This document shows, piece by piece, positions 45,679 to 55,024 of a stretch of 64,000 nt of DNA. Each line of letters opens with the position of its first letter. Position 1 is the stretch's first letter. The position numbers and the translations under genes were made by a program. The notes beneath the pieces were generated by a model. It was not told the DNA's origin. It searched no databases and saw nothing but the letters and a program-made list of their open reading frames with translations. The DNA lies in assembly GCF_003688915.1 (NCBI RefSeq), contig NZ_REFU01000001.1, positions 4,030,001 to 4,094,000 of the forward strand, in the 5' to 3' direction. Source of the stretch: Rhodococcus sp. SBT000017 (GTDB lineage: Bacteria > Actinomycetota > Actinomycetes > Mycobacteriales > Mycobacteriaceae).

Positions 45679-46769
45679 TGGTCGCTGCGCGGGCACTGCT
45701 CTCGCGTGATCCTGCCGACTCGTTCACCGTCGAGAACATCGACATCGACGAACCCCGCGAGAACGAGATCCTGGTCCGGATGAAGGCGACGGGGATCTGC
45801 CATACCGATCTCGTTGCGCGACGGGCAGGTTCGGCCCAGCGGCCAGTACTGCTCGGGCACGAGGGCGCAGGCGTGGTCGAGTCGGTGGGCCGGTCCGTCC
45901 ACGGAATCGATCCCGGCGACCATGTGGTGCTGACGTTCCGGCACTGCGGTGTGTGCGGCAATTGCAGGCAGGGACGGCCCGCCTACTGCGTGGACGGCCA
46001 CGCTCTCAACCAGTTCGGTGCACGCGCGGACGGCACGTCCCGCGTCACGAGCGCGGGTGCTCCGGTGCTCGACGGATTCTTCGGACAGTCGAGTTTCTCC
46101 GAGTTCGCGCTGACCCGTCAGGACAACACCGTCGTCGTCGATCGGGATATCGACTTCGCCGTCGCAGCTCCGCTCGGGTGCAGCGTGCAGACAGGCACCG
46201 GTGCGGTGCTGAACGTCCTGAAGCCCCGGTCCGGGGACACCGTGGTGGTGCACGGAGCGGGTGGGGTGGGGATGGCGGCAGTGCTCGCGGCGATCACGAG
46301 CGGTGCCCGCGTGATCGCGGTGGAACGATCGAGCGCCAGAAGGGAATTGGCGTCGAGTCTCGGTGCGCACGCAGTCATCGATCCCGAGTCGGAGGATGCG
46401 GCAGCTGCGCTACTGGACGCGACCGACGGAGGCGCTACGCATGCACTCGACACCACCGGCAACGCCGAGGTGATCCGCGACGCGATGGCCGCTCTAGGCA
46501 AGGGCGGCACGCTGGCGATCGTGGCCCTCGGCCGCGGTGTGTTGCAGCTGGATCTGCTGGATACGGTGTTGAGCGGTAGGGGTATTCGCGGATGCCTCGA
46601 GGGCGACGCCGTCCCGCAGCAGTTCATCCCGACGCTCGCCGAGATGTACTCCGCGGGGGCGCTCCCCGTCGATGCGCTGATCACCCGCTATCCGTACGAC
46701 CGGATCGACTCCGCGCTCGGCGACCACCGCCGCGGAGACACCGTCAAGCCGGTGCTGGAGTGGCCTTGA
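45678..46769 (+). CDS. zinc-dependent alcohol dehydrogenase (MDR family)
   Basis: 363-residue medium-chain dehydrogenase. Catalytic zinc ligands are C and H in GICHTD and GHEGAG with a later Cys; the structural zinc site is CGVCGNCRQGRPAYC. NAD-binding GAGGVGMAAVLA follows. The class resembles aryl- and fatty-alcohol dehydrogenases. It probably feeds the aldehyde dehydrogenase gene on the other strand (inference). Its 3' end overlaps that of the convergent MpaB-like gene by 26 bp. Confidence 0.9.
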   Translation: MVAARALLSRDPADSFTVENIDIDEPRENEILVRMKATGICHTDLVARRAGSAQRPVLLGHEGAGVVESVGRSVHGIDPGDHVVLTFRHCGVCGNCRQGRPAYCVDGHALNQFGARADGTSRVTSAGAPVLDGFFGQSSFSEFALTRQDNTVVVDRDIDFAVAAPLGCSVQTGTGAVLNVLKPRSGDTVVVHGAGGVGMAAVLAAITSGARVIAVERSSARRELASSLGAHAVIDPESEDAAAALLDATDGGATHALDTTGNAEVIRDAMAALGKGGTLAIVALGRGVLQLDLLDTVLSGRGIRGCLEGDAVPQQFIPTLAEMYSAGALPVDALITRYPYDRIDSALGDHRRGDTVKPVLEWP

Positions 46770-47664
46770 TCGGTGCTGCCGAATCGGCGGTGTACGGGCA
46801 CGCCGCAGCGCCCAGATCCCGAGGGCTGTAGCCGACGGGATAGCCGGGGTAGGTCTTGTTGGACGCGTCCGCGGTGGCCCGCGAGTGCGTCCGCTTGGGT
46901 AGGAACCGCTCCACGCGGGCCCTGGCGCGCAGAGCCCGCACGGCCACCCGCTCGACCGTCGGTGAGCCTGCGGGGAAGCCGAAGGCGCCGGCCATCCGGT
47001 CGTCCAACAGTGCGAACACCGCCTGCTTCACGGCGGGGGTCAGCGCAGCGGGGTACCAGGTGCAGTACAGATCGAGGGTGTACGTGCCGATGCGTCGATT
47101 GTCTTCGGTGAACCGGAACGTTCGCTCCTCGTAGTCGAGCTTGAACTGCGCGAACTCGGTGTACGACTCGGGAATGTTCTTGATGCCCATCCGCTTTCCC
47201 ACTTCGCGGTAGAAGTGGAACGTCGCGAGTCTCTCCTTGGGGTGCAGGCGACGCCATCCGTAGGTGTCGATCCACTCGATCGGCTCGTAGATGAACGTCG
47301 TCAACACGTAGAGCATGTCGTCGTTCGAGATGTCGTACTGACCGTGCATTCGGTTGACCATCCGAAGCGATTCACGTCCCCGCTCGGAGTCGTATCCGTG
47401 CTCGAGCAGTTCGGCCATCAGCAGCGAGGTGTCGTCGTAGCGTTTCTGCGGTCGGTTCTCGAATTCGCCGGTCTTGACCAACAGTGCCGAGATGGTCGGC
47501 ACGCAGTAGGTACGGAACAATGCGAATTCGAGCGAACGCTGGTAGTCCCAAGGGAACTCGTAGCCGGCCGTGATGCGGTGGATCGTGTGACAATCCCGCA
47601 CCGGGTCGAGTTCCTCGATGCGCCGGAGCCAGCCGAAGCGCCCCTTCTTCGGCGTGATGTCCAT
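46744..47664 (-). CDS. DUF2236 oxygenase MpaB family protein (long type)
   Basis: 306 residues with the Lcp/MpaB signature NRMHGQYDISNDDMLYVLTTF; the His and nearby Arg are candidates for haem contacts, as in latex-clearing protein. Members cleave or oxidise lipids and polyketides. No signal peptide is evident. Its start lies 3 nt from the end of the aldehyde dehydrogenase gene, so they are an operon. Substrate unknown. One of three DUF2236 proteins in 10 kb. Confidence 0.85.
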   Translation of the reverse strand: MDITPKKGRFGWLRRIEELDPVRDCHTIHRITAGYEFPWDYQRSLEFALFRTYCVPTISALLVKTGEFENRPQKRYDDTSLLMAELLEHGYDSERGRESLRMVNRMHGQYDISNDDMLYVLTTFIYEPIEWIDTYGWRRLHPKERLATFHFYREVGKRMGIKNIPESYTEFAQFKLDYEERTFRFTEDNRRIGTYTLDLYCTWYPAALTPAVKQAVFALLDDRMAGAFGFPAGSPTVERVAVRALRARARVERFLPKRTHSRATADASNKTYPGYPVGYSPRDLGAAACPYTADSAAPIKATPAPA

Positions 47665-47666
47665 CT

Positions 47667-49163
47667 TCAGCCCCGTCCGTGTCGAAGCTTCAGTGCCAGC
47701 ACGGAAAGCTTCATGTTTCGTGCCTTACGCTTCATCGTCAGCAGATTGATCGGAGCTGCGAAACTCTGCACGGTCAAGGATTTGACGGTGCTGAATTCGC
47801 GTAGGCCGTCGGCCCCGTGGATGCGCCCGAATCCCGAGTCGCCCGTTCCGCCGAACGGCAGCGCCGGAACACCGGCGAAGCCGAGCACCGAATTGACGGT
47901 CACGACACCACAATCGAGCTTCTCGGCGGCGCGCCTGCCCACCGCTCCGTCCTGGGTGAAGACCGATGCGCCGAGTCCGTACTTGGACGCGTTGGCCCGT
48001 TCGATGGCCTCGTCCAGATCGCGCACCTTGTTGACCACCACGGTCGGACCGAAGGTCTCCTCGGTGATCGCCGTCGAATCCTCGGGTACGTCGGTGAGAA
48101 CTACCGGGTCGATGTACGGCCCGTGCAGCGAGTCGAGTCCGCCGACCACGGCCTTGCCGCCCTTGGCCAGAGCGTCCTCGATCTGGCCTCGCACGATGTC
48201 GCTCTGCTTGCCCAGTGTCATCGGACCGTAGGACGAGGTCTTCGTTCCGCCGGGCTTCAGTGCCTTCACCGCGGCCGTGAATTCACCGACGAATCGGTCG
48301 TACACCGGAGCCGCGACGTAGATGCGTTCGACGCCCGCGCAGGTCTGCCCGGCGTTGCCCATCGCTCCGAACGTCGCGAATTCCACTGCGGCAGTGATGT
48401 CCGCGTCTGCGTCGACGAGCATCGCGTCCTTCCCGCCGCACTCGGCGACGAGCGGGGTCAGCGACTTCGCGCAGGTGGCCATGACCTTCTTGGCCGTGGC
48501 GGTGGAGCCGGTGAACGCGATCTTGTCGACGCCGGATTCGACGAGGGCGGTGCCGGTGGATCCGTCGCCGGTGATCGTCTGGAACACCGGGTGCGGAGCG
48601 GCCAGTGACTGCCACTTCTCGGCGAGCCAGGTCCCGACGCCCGGCGTCAGTTCGCTCGGTTTGAACACGACGGTGTTGCCTGCCGCGAGGGCGTACGCGA
48701 TGGAACCCATCGGTGTGTAGAGCGGGTAGTTCCAGGGGCCGATGACTCCGACGACGCCGAACGGGCGGTAGCCGACGTAGGCCTTCTGATTCACGGCGAG
48801 CAGGCCCGATCCGACTTTGCGCTGCCGCAGAATCTTCTCGGCGCTGCGGGCCGCCCAGTCGAGGTGTTCGACGCCCAGCATGACCTCGAGCAGGGAGTCC
48901 TCGTCGGGCTTGCCGGTTTCGGCGGCGATGACGGTAGCGAGGCTCGCGGCGTCCTTGGCGATGGCGGACTTGAATTCGAGCAGCCATCGTTTGCGTCCGA
49001 CGAAGCCCTGCACGTCCCACCATCGCGCGGCCGAACGGGCGCGAGCGACGGCGACGTCGACCTCCGCGGTGCCCGCGATCGGATACGTGGCGAGTGCGAC
49101 ACCTGTTCTCGGGTCGAGGCTTTCGAAGGTGCTCTCGTTCGTTCGTTCGATCTGGTCCGTCAC
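47667..49163 (-). CDS. NAD-dependent aldehyde dehydrogenase
   Basis: 498 residues. Catalytic Cys in GNAGQTCAGVERIYV, general base Glu in LVAECGGKDAML (shifted), NAD site IAFTGSTATAKKV and PWNYPLYTPMGSIA. Similar to fatty-aldehyde or succinate-semialdehyde enzymes. Divergent from the acyl-CoA dehydrogenase gene with a palindrome between. Co-transcribed with the MpaB-like gene. Confidence 0.9.
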   Translation of the reverse strand: MTDQIERTNESTFESLDPRTGVALATYPIAGTAEVDVAVARARSAARWWDVQGFVGRKRWLLEFKSAIAKDAASLATVIAAETGKPDEDSLLEVMLGVEHLDWAARSAEKILRQRKVGSGLLAVNQKAYVGYRPFGVVGVIGPWNYPLYTPMGSIAYALAAGNTVVFKPSELTPGVGTWLAEKWQSLAAPHPVFQTITGDGSTGTALVESGVDKIAFTGSTATAKKVMATCAKSLTPLVAECGGKDAMLVDADADITAAVEFATFGAMGNAGQTCAGVERIYVAAPVYDRFVGEFTAAVKALKPGGTKTSSYGPMTLGKQSDIVRGQIEDALAKGGKAVVGGLDSLHGPYIDPVVLTDVPEDSTAITEETFGPTVVVNKVRDLDEAIERANASKYGLGASVFTQDGAVGRRAAEKLDCGVVTVNSVLGFAGVPALPFGGTGDSGFGRIHGADGLREFSTVKSLTVQSFAAPINLLTMKRKARNMKLSVLALKLRHGRG

Positions 49164-49187
49164 GGGCTCTATCCTCCAGCAGATCGC

Positions 49188-49208
49188 ATCACATATATTT
49201 GATGTGAT
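49188..49208. promoter_or_regulatory. palindrome between aldehyde and acyl-CoA dehydrogenase genes
   Basis: ATCACAT-N7-ATGTGAT in the 124-bp divergent region, in a locally AT-rich stretch. Looks like an operator; candidate binders are the GntR encoded at 50437 or the TetR at 51081. Confidence 0.5.
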
Positions 49209-49287
49209 TCAATGTTGTCCAGGACACACTATGCGTCCGATTCGGTTGCTACAACCCCCGTCGGCCCCGATGTGCAGGAGTAGATCC

Positions 49288-50430
49288 ATGAGTATCGATC
49301 TCACCCAGGAACAGACCGCATTCGCGCAGGCGGTCGCGTCCTTCTGTGCCAAGGAAGCGGGCACCAGGTCCCAACGGGACGCGCTCACCGAACACGGGAA
49401 GCACACTCACAACCAGGCGCTCTACGACAAGATGGCCGAGCTGGGCTGGTTGGGCGCGATCATCTCCGAGGAACATGGTGGGGCGGGCGGCAGCACCGTC
49501 GACCTGTGCATCCTGCTCGAAGAATCCGCCAAGGCCATGGCTCCCATCGGCGGCATCGGGCCCACCTTGATCACCGGCGCGGCGTACGAGAAGTTCGGCA
49601 CACCCGCACAGAAGGACACCGTTCTCGGCGGCATCGTCGCCGGGCGTAGCTATTCGATCTCGATGTCCGAGCCCGAGGCCGGCTCGGATGTGGGAAATCT
49701 GAGCTGCCGCGCCGAGAAGACCGACTCCGGCTGGCTGATCAACGGACAGAAGACCTGGTGCTCCAACGCGCATTTCGCCGATCGGATCCTGCTCGTGGCA
49801 CGCACCGGCAAAGAGGGTGGGAAGCACGAGGGTCTGACGATGTTCGACGTTCCGGCCGATGTCGAGGGCCTGAACATCATCGGCATCGACACAATGGGCG
49901 GCAAGGAAGTCAACGACCTGTACTTCACCGATTGCGTGCTTCCCGAGGACGCAGTGGTCGGGGTGGAAGGGCAGGGATGGTCTCAGCTGATGACCGGTCT
50001 GAACATCGAGCGCCTCATACTCGCGGCGATGATGCTCGGCACTGCTCAACGAGCGTTCGACGACACACTCGACTTCATCACCCAGCGTAAGCAATTCGGA
50101 CGGCCCGTCGGGACGTTCCAAGCACTGCGACATCGAATTGCCGATCTGGCCACCGAGATCGAGTGTGGACGGCTGCTGGTCTACCACGTGGCTCGGTTGG
50201 TCGACGAGAACCCGACGAAGCTCTTCCCACGCGAGGCGTCGATGGCCAAGCTCAAGCTCACCGAGACCGCGAAGAAGGTGGCACTCGAGGGTATGCAGAT
50301 GATGGGCGGCTACGGCTACGCCACGGAGTTCGACATGGAAAAGCATGTCCGGACGACTCTCGTGTCCTCGATCTACGGCGGTACCAACGAGATTCAGCGT
50401 GACATCATCGGCAAGACGTACGGACTCTAG
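49288..50430 (+). CDS. acyl-CoA dehydrogenase
   Basis: 380-residue FAD enzyme that introduces the first double bond in fatty acid breakdown. Seen are ISMSEPEAGSDVGNL, the FAD region SNAHFADRILLVAR and a C-terminal IYGGTNEIQRDIIGKTYGL. The catalytic Glu position is compatible with medium- or short-chain types. ATG 49288 is preceded by AGGAG. Six nt upstream of the GntR start, so co-transcribed. Confidence 0.92.
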   Translation: MSIDLTQEQTAFAQAVASFCAKEAGTRSQRDALTEHGKHTHNQALYDKMAELGWLGAIISEEHGGAGGSTVDLCILLEESAKAMAPIGGIGPTLITGAAYEKFGTPAQKDTVLGGIVAGRSYSISMSEPEAGSDVGNLSCRAEKTDSGWLINGQKTWCSNAHFADRILLVARTGKEGGKHEGLTMFDVPADVEGLNIIGIDTMGGKEVNDLYFTDCVLPEDAVVGVEGQGWSQLMTGLNIERLILAAMMLGTAQRAFDDTLDFITQRKQFGRPVGTFQALRHRIADLATEIECGRLLVYHVARLVDENPTKLFPREASMAKLKLTETAKKVALEGMQMMGGYGYATEFDMEKHVRTTLVSSIYGGTNEIQRDIIGKTYGL

Positions 50431-50436
50431 GTCATC

Positions 50437-51075
50437 GTGTTGCGTCGTCGCCCGCAGCTCTCGGAGGATGTCGCCGCAAGTATTCGCCAGCAGATCGTCA
50501 CGGGTGCGCTCGAGCCGGGTGCATTCGTGCGCATCGACGAAACGGCCACCGAACTGGGTGTGAGCGCGACACCGGTGCGTGAAGCGCTGGTGTCTCTCCG
50601 CGGTGAGGGGCTGGTGGAGCTGGTACCGCGGCGCGGCTACCGCGTCAGCGAACTGACCCAGCAGGACATCGACGACATCTTCTGGTTGCAGGGCACGATT
50701 GCGGGCACACTGGCTCGCCGCGCGGCCCACGTCATCACCGACGAACAGATAGACGCGATGCGTGCATTGAACGACCGACTACGTGATGCGGTGTTCCGAT
50801 GCGACCTCGACGGCATCGAATCCTGTGAGTTCGCATTCCACAGATACATCAACAAAGTCGCCGGTGGGACCAAGCTGGCATGGTTTCTGTTGGGTGCCGT
50901 CAGATACACGCCTGCCCGGCTGTACGCGTCGAACCGGCAGTGGTGCGAGCATGCGCTCAGCAGCCACGAGGAATTGATCGAGGCATTTCGTCGACGGGAC
51001 GCCGACGGTGTCGCGGACCTGATGTGCATGCAGTTCCTCGTCGGTGCGACATTGGTGCATGGGCTGCACGGGTGA
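50437..51075 (+). CDS. GntR-family regulator (FadR/FCD type), paralogue of 39275
   Basis: 212 residues, same architecture and obvious similarity to the GntR beside fadAB: LRRRPQLSE, ATPVREALVSLRGEGLVELVP, IFWLQG and TKLAWFLLGAVRYTPARLYA recur in both. GTG 50437. Coupled to the acyl-CoA dehydrogenase gene, so likely its local regulator. Convergent with the TetR gene, 5 nt apart. Confidence 0.9.
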   Translation: MLRRRPQLSEDVAASIRQQIVTGALEPGAFVRIDETATELGVSATPVREALVSLRGEGLVELVPRRGYRVSELTQQDIDDIFWLQGTIAGTLARRAAHVITDEQIDAMRALNDRLRDAVFRCDLDGIESCEFAFHRYINKVAGGTKLAWFLLGAVRYTPARLYASNRQWCEHALSSHEELIEAFRRRDADGVADLMCMQFLVGATLVHGLHG

Positions 51076-51080
51076 GGCGG

Positions 51081-51689
51081 TTACATGGGTGAGGCGGCCA
51101 ACAGCAGTTCGGTGCAGCGGTCGACGATGGTCTCCTCGCTCAGTTCCAGTTCTCCGCCGAGCCACGCGGTGAGGACCTGAGCGAACCCGCCGACGACGAA
51201 ATGGCTTGTCAGATCGAGATTGTGGTCTCTCGTGGTGCCGTAGAACTCGGTGGCCTGAGTCGCCAGCAGGTGGGCGAACATCTTGGTCGACTCGGCCCGT
51301 TTGGCCACCAGGATGTCTCCGACCGTCGTGGCGGAGAAGAGGAGGAACCCGCGGCGCGGGTCTTCTGCGACAGCGCGCACGATCGCACGGATCCCGGCGC
51401 GTACCCGTTCGCGGTCGTCCTTCGGTGCTGCCGCGACCGCGTCGAGCGCGATGGCTGCGACATCGTCGACGACGTGGTCGTACACCGCCTCCATCAGCGC
51501 GTCCCGGTCTGCGAAGCTCTCGTAGAAGTAGCGGCTGACGACGCCGGCCCGGCGGCATACCCCGCGAACGGTCAAGTCGGGCTTCGCGGTTCCGAGTAGA
51601 TCGAGGCCGGCCTCGACGAGAGTGCGACGACGCTCGGCGATTCGAGCCGAGCCGTCGACGCCTCCGTAGGTGCGGGGTGAATCGGGCAT
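51081..51689 (-). CDS. TetR-family regulator
   Basis: 202 residues; helix-turn-helix at ~20-60 includes LTVRGVCRRAGVVSRYFYESFADRDAL. ATG 51689 chosen; an upstream in-frame start at 51743 would run through the operator palindrome. Divergent from the DUF2236 gene and very likely its repressor. Confidence 0.86.
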   Translation of the reverse strand: MPDSPRTYGGVDGSARIAERRRTLVEAGLDLLGTAKPDLTVRGVCRRAGVVSRYFYESFADRDALMEAVYDHVVDDVAAIALDAVAAAPKDDRERVRAGIRAIVRAVAEDPRRGFLLFSATTVGDILVAKRAESTKMFAHLLATQATEFYGTTRDHNLDLTSHFVVGGFAQVLTAWLGGELELSEETIVDRCTELLLAASPM

Positions 51690-51728
51690 GATCACATCTT
51701 GACATCTCTCGGCATCCCCGCCTAACGT

Positions 51729-51754
51729 CATCTGAATACGCACGTACTCAGATG
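51729..51754. promoter_or_regulatory. 26-bp operator palindrome between tetR and DUF2236 gene
   Basis: Near-perfect palindrome (arms CATCTGAATACGC and ACGTACTCAGATG, two mismatches) between the TetR start (51689) and the DUF2236 start (51783). Position and symmetry fit a TetR dimer site, controlling both genes. Confidence 0.65.
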
Positions 51755-51782
51755 CTCGACGGTGGAAGGAACCAACCGAATC

Positions 51783-52601
51783 ATGAGCGCCGACAACGAC
51801 TTTCTACGCAAGTCCATGACCGGGCTGGGGCTGCTCGCCGGTTCGGCGAACGTCATCATGCAACTCGGACACCCGGCCGTCGGGTACGGGGTGTTCGAGA
51901 GCCGTGTCGAATCCGGGCAGATCAACCGGCACCCGATCAAGCGCACCCGAACCACGTTGTCCTACCTCGCCGTGGCGGGTATGGGAGACGACAGGACCAA
52001 GGCCGCATACCGCAAGGCGACCAACAGATCTCATGCAGCCGTACGGTCGACGGTCGACAGTCCGGTGAAGTACAACGCCTTCGATCCCAACCTGCAGCTG
52101 TGGGTGGCGGCGTGCCTCTACCGAGGTTTCGAGGATGTGTACGTTGCGCTGTACGGGCCACCCGATCCGGCCGTCGCGGACGAGATGTACCAGGCGTGTC
52201 ACGTGCTCGGCTCGACATTGCAGATGCCACGCGAGATGTGGCCCGCAGATCGAGCAGCCTTCGAGAAGTACTGGGACGCAGCGCTGGACGACATTCACAT
52301 CGACCCGACGATCAGGCGCTACCTGTACGGCATCGCGTCGGCCACGTTTGCCAGACCCGCAGCACTGCATCCGCTGATCGGGCCGTTCTTCCGCTTCGTG
52401 ACCACCGGATTCCTACCCCAGCGATTCCGGGACGAGATGGAACTGCCCTGGGATCCGGTCAAGCAGAGACGGTTTGCGCTACTGCTGCGCAGCGCGGCCC
52501 TGCTCAACCGGATATCGCCGCCTGTGGTGCGAGCACTGCCGTTCAACATCCTGCTGCGCGATGTCCAGCGTCGGATGCGTTCCGGGCGGGCTCTGGTCTG
52601 A
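51783..52601 (+). CDS. DUF2236 oxygenase MpaB family protein
   Basis: 272 residues. The start LLAGSANVIMQLGHPAVGYGV is the DUF2236 hallmark, and TNRSHAAV gives a candidate haem His. Soluble. ATG 51783 is preceded by GGAAGGAACC. Paired with a divergent TetR gene. Convergent with the oxidoreductase gene, 8 nt apart. Substrate unknown. Confidence 0.86.
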   Translation: MSADNDFLRKSMTGLGLLAGSANVIMQLGHPAVGYGVFESRVESGQINRHPIKRTRTTLSYLAVAGMGDDRTKAAYRKATNRSHAAVRSTVDSPVKYNAFDPNLQLWVAACLYRGFEDVYVALYGPPDPAVADEMYQACHVLGSTLQMPREMWPADRAAFEKYWDAALDDIHIDPTIRRYLYGIASATFARPAALHPLIGPFFRFVTTGFLPQRFRDEMELPWDPVKQRRFALLLRSAALLNRISPPVVRALPFNILLRDVQRRMRSGRALV

Positions 52602-52609
52602 CTAGATCC

Positions 52610-54976
52610 TCAGCTCAGATGATGCGGCTGCGGGTGCGACTTGTGGCCCTCGTCCGATCCCTCGTTGTCCTGATGGCCGTTCGCCGTTCCCTGCACGCCC
52701 GTCCCGGCCGGAACCATCGAGATGATCACCGACTTCGAGGTGGGGCAGTTGCTCTGCAGCGCAGTCGAATCCAGCGGGATCAACGGATTGGTCTCGGGGT
52801 AGTACGCAGCAGCCGACCCGCGCGGGGTGTCGTACTCGACGATGCGGAACGACGGCGCGCACCGTTCCACGTCGTCGTCGTCCCACTTGGTGACGAGATC
52901 GACCATGTCGCCGTCGCGGAAGCCGAGAGTCGAGATGTCCTCTCGGTGCACGAAGATGACGCGTCGGCCGTTCTCGATGCCGCGGTAGCGATCGCTGAGG
53001 CCGTAGATGGTCGTGTTGAACTGATCGTGGCTACGCAGGGTCTGCAGAATCAGATGGCACGGCGGAACCTGCAGCACGTCGATCGGTGATACTGCGAATT
53101 CGCCTCGGCCGCTCTTGGTTTCGAACGTCCGACTGTCGCGGGGTGGATGCGGGAGCACGAACCCGCCGGGGCGTCGAACATTGACCTCGTAGCCCTCGCA
53201 TCCGGCGACGACGCGGGAGATGTGCTTGCGAATGTTGCGGTAATCGTCGCGGAAGCCCTTCCAGTCGAGACCGTAGCGATCCCCGAGGGTGGCCTCGGCG
53301 ATACCGCTGACGATGGCGACCTCCGAACGGAGGAACTCGCTCGCAGGCTTCAGCGGACCGCGTGAGGAGTGCACCGAGCAGGTGGAGTCCTCGACCGAAA
53401 TCCATTGCTCGCCACTGGCTTGCACGTCCTTCTCGGTGCGGCCAAGGGTCGGCAGAATCAGTGCGGTCTCGCCGCACACCAGGTGTGAGCGATTGATCTT
53501 GGTGGAGATCTGCACCGTCATCCGCATCGACCGCAGCGCCAGGAAGGTGACGTCACTGTCCGGTGTGGCCTGGACGAAGTTCCCGCCGAGGCCGAGAAAG
53601 AAGTGCGCCTTGCCGTCGCGCATGGCTCGGATGGAATCGACGGTGTCCAAGCCGTGTTCGCGCGGTGGCTCGAAGTCGAACTCCGCCGCCATCGCGTCGA
53701 GGAACTTCACCGGAGGGCGCTCCCAGATGCCCATGGTGCGGTCGCCCTGGACGTTGGAATGACCACGGACCGGCAGGAGACCGGCTCCTGCCTTGCCGAT
53801 ATTGCCTTGCGCGAACGCGAGATTGGTGACTTCCTTGATGGTGGCGACGGCATTGCGGTGCTGCGTCAGGCCCATTGCCCAGCAGAAGACCGTTGCCTTG
53901 GAGTCGCGCAGCATCTCGGCGGCCTCGGTGATCTGCGCTACCGACAGTCCGGTCACCTCGGTGACGAGATCCCAGTCGACTTCGGCGACATGCGCTTTCC
54001 ACGCGTCGAAACCGACGGTGTAGTTGTCGAGGAACTCGTGATCGAGCGCGTCCCACTTCACCAGCAGGGAACCGAGCGCCTGGAACAGTGCGAGGTCGCC
54101 GTTGAGCTTGATCGGCAGATGCAGATCCGACAGGTCCGTTCCCGGTCCCACCATGCCGCGCGGGGTCTGCGGGTTCTTGAAATTGAGCAGACCCGCTTCG
54201 CGAAGTGGGTTGATGGACAGGATCTTTGCGCCGTTCTGCTTCGCCAGCTCGAGGGCCGAGAGCATGCGCGGGTGATTGGTGCCGGGATTCTGGCCGGCCA
54301 GGATGATCAGTTCGGCGTTGTGGACGTCATCGAGGGTGACACTGGCCTTGCCGATGCCGATCGACTCCTGCAGCGCGATGGACGTCGACTCGTGACACAT
54401 GTTGGAACAGTCGGGCATGTTGTTGGTGCCGAATGCCCGGGCGAAGAGCTGGTAGGTGAACGCGGACTCGTTCGAGGCGCGGCCCGAGGTGTAGAAGATG
54501 GCCTCGTCCGGACTGGCGAGCGACTTCAGCTCGTCGCCGATCAGGCGGAACGCGTCGTCCCACTCGATGGGCTCGTAGTGAGTGCCGCCAGGCAGCTTGA
54601 TCATCGGATGCGTGATGCGGCCCTGCTGGCCGAGCCAATGCTCGGTGTGACCGTCGAGCTCGGCAATGCTGTGCTGCGCGAAGAACTCCGGCGTCGCACG
54701 CGTCGTCGTCGCCTCCTCGGCAACGGCCTTCGCGCCGTTCTCGCAGAATTCCGCTGCATGCCGATGGCCCGGATCCGGGTCGGGCCAGGCGCAGCTCATG
54801 CAGTCGAAACCCTCGGCCTGGTTGAGCTTGAGGAGCGTCTGCGCGGTGCGCTTCGGGCCCATGTGCCCGAGTGCTCGCTTCATCGACACTGCGACGGCGA
54901 CGGGGCCTGCCGCGTGGGTCTTCGGCTTCTCGATATCGAGCTCGGCCTCGTCGACGTCGGTGTCGGTGCGTCTCAT
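52610..54976 (-). CDS. molybdopterin oxidoreductase (FdhF/YdeP family)
   Basis: 788-residue cytosolic molybdo- or tungsto-enzyme. Early CMSCAWPDPD has a CXXC, not the full Cys4 cluster of formate dehydrogenases. The region CSNMCHESTS and the guanine-dinucleotide-binding segments (GQNPGTNHPRML, LLPVRGHSNVQGDRTMGI) follow, with a C-terminal molydopterin-dinucleotide-binding domain. YdeP relatives are linked to acid resistance or formate metabolism; reaction unknown. The C-terminus is a charged His-rich tail. No accessory fdhD is nearby. Confidence 0.88.
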   Translation of the reverse strand: MRRTDTDVDEAELDIEKPKTHAAGPVAVAVSMKRALGHMGPKRTAQTLLKLNQAEGFDCMSCAWPDPDPGHRHAAEFCENGAKAVAEEATTTRATPEFFAQHSIAELDGHTEHWLGQQGRITHPMIKLPGGTHYEPIEWDDAFRLIGDELKSLASPDEAIFYTSGRASNESAFTYQLFARAFGTNNMPDCSNMCHESTSIALQESIGIGKASVTLDDVHNAELIILAGQNPGTNHPRMLSALELAKQNGAKILSINPLREAGLLNFKNPQTPRGMVGPGTDLSDLHLPIKLNGDLALFQALGSLLVKWDALDHEFLDNYTVGFDAWKAHVAEVDWDLVTEVTGLSVAQITEAAEMLRDSKATVFCWAMGLTQHRNAVATIKEVTNLAFAQGNIGKAGAGLLPVRGHSNVQGDRTMGIWERPPVKFLDAMAAEFDFEPPREHGLDTVDSIRAMRDGKAHFFLGLGGNFVQATPDSDVTFLALRSMRMTVQISTKINRSHLVCGETALILPTLGRTEKDVQASGEQWISVEDSTCSVHSSRGPLKPASEFLRSEVAIVSGIAEATLGDRYGLDWKGFRDDYRNIRKHISRVVAGCEGYEVNVRRPGGFVLPHPPRDSRTFETKSGRGEFAVSPIDVLQVPPCHLILQTLRSHDQFNTTIYGLSDRYRGIENGRRVIFVHREDISTLGFRDGDMVDLVTKWDDDDVERCAPSFRIVEYDTPRGSAAAYYPETNPLIPLDSTALQSNCPTSKSVIISMVPAGTGVQGTANGHQDNEGSDEGHKSHPQPHHLS

Positions 54977-55024
54977 GCGGGTCCCTTCGTTGCGTTACCC
55001 CCGCACTCGACCATAGCCGTAGGC

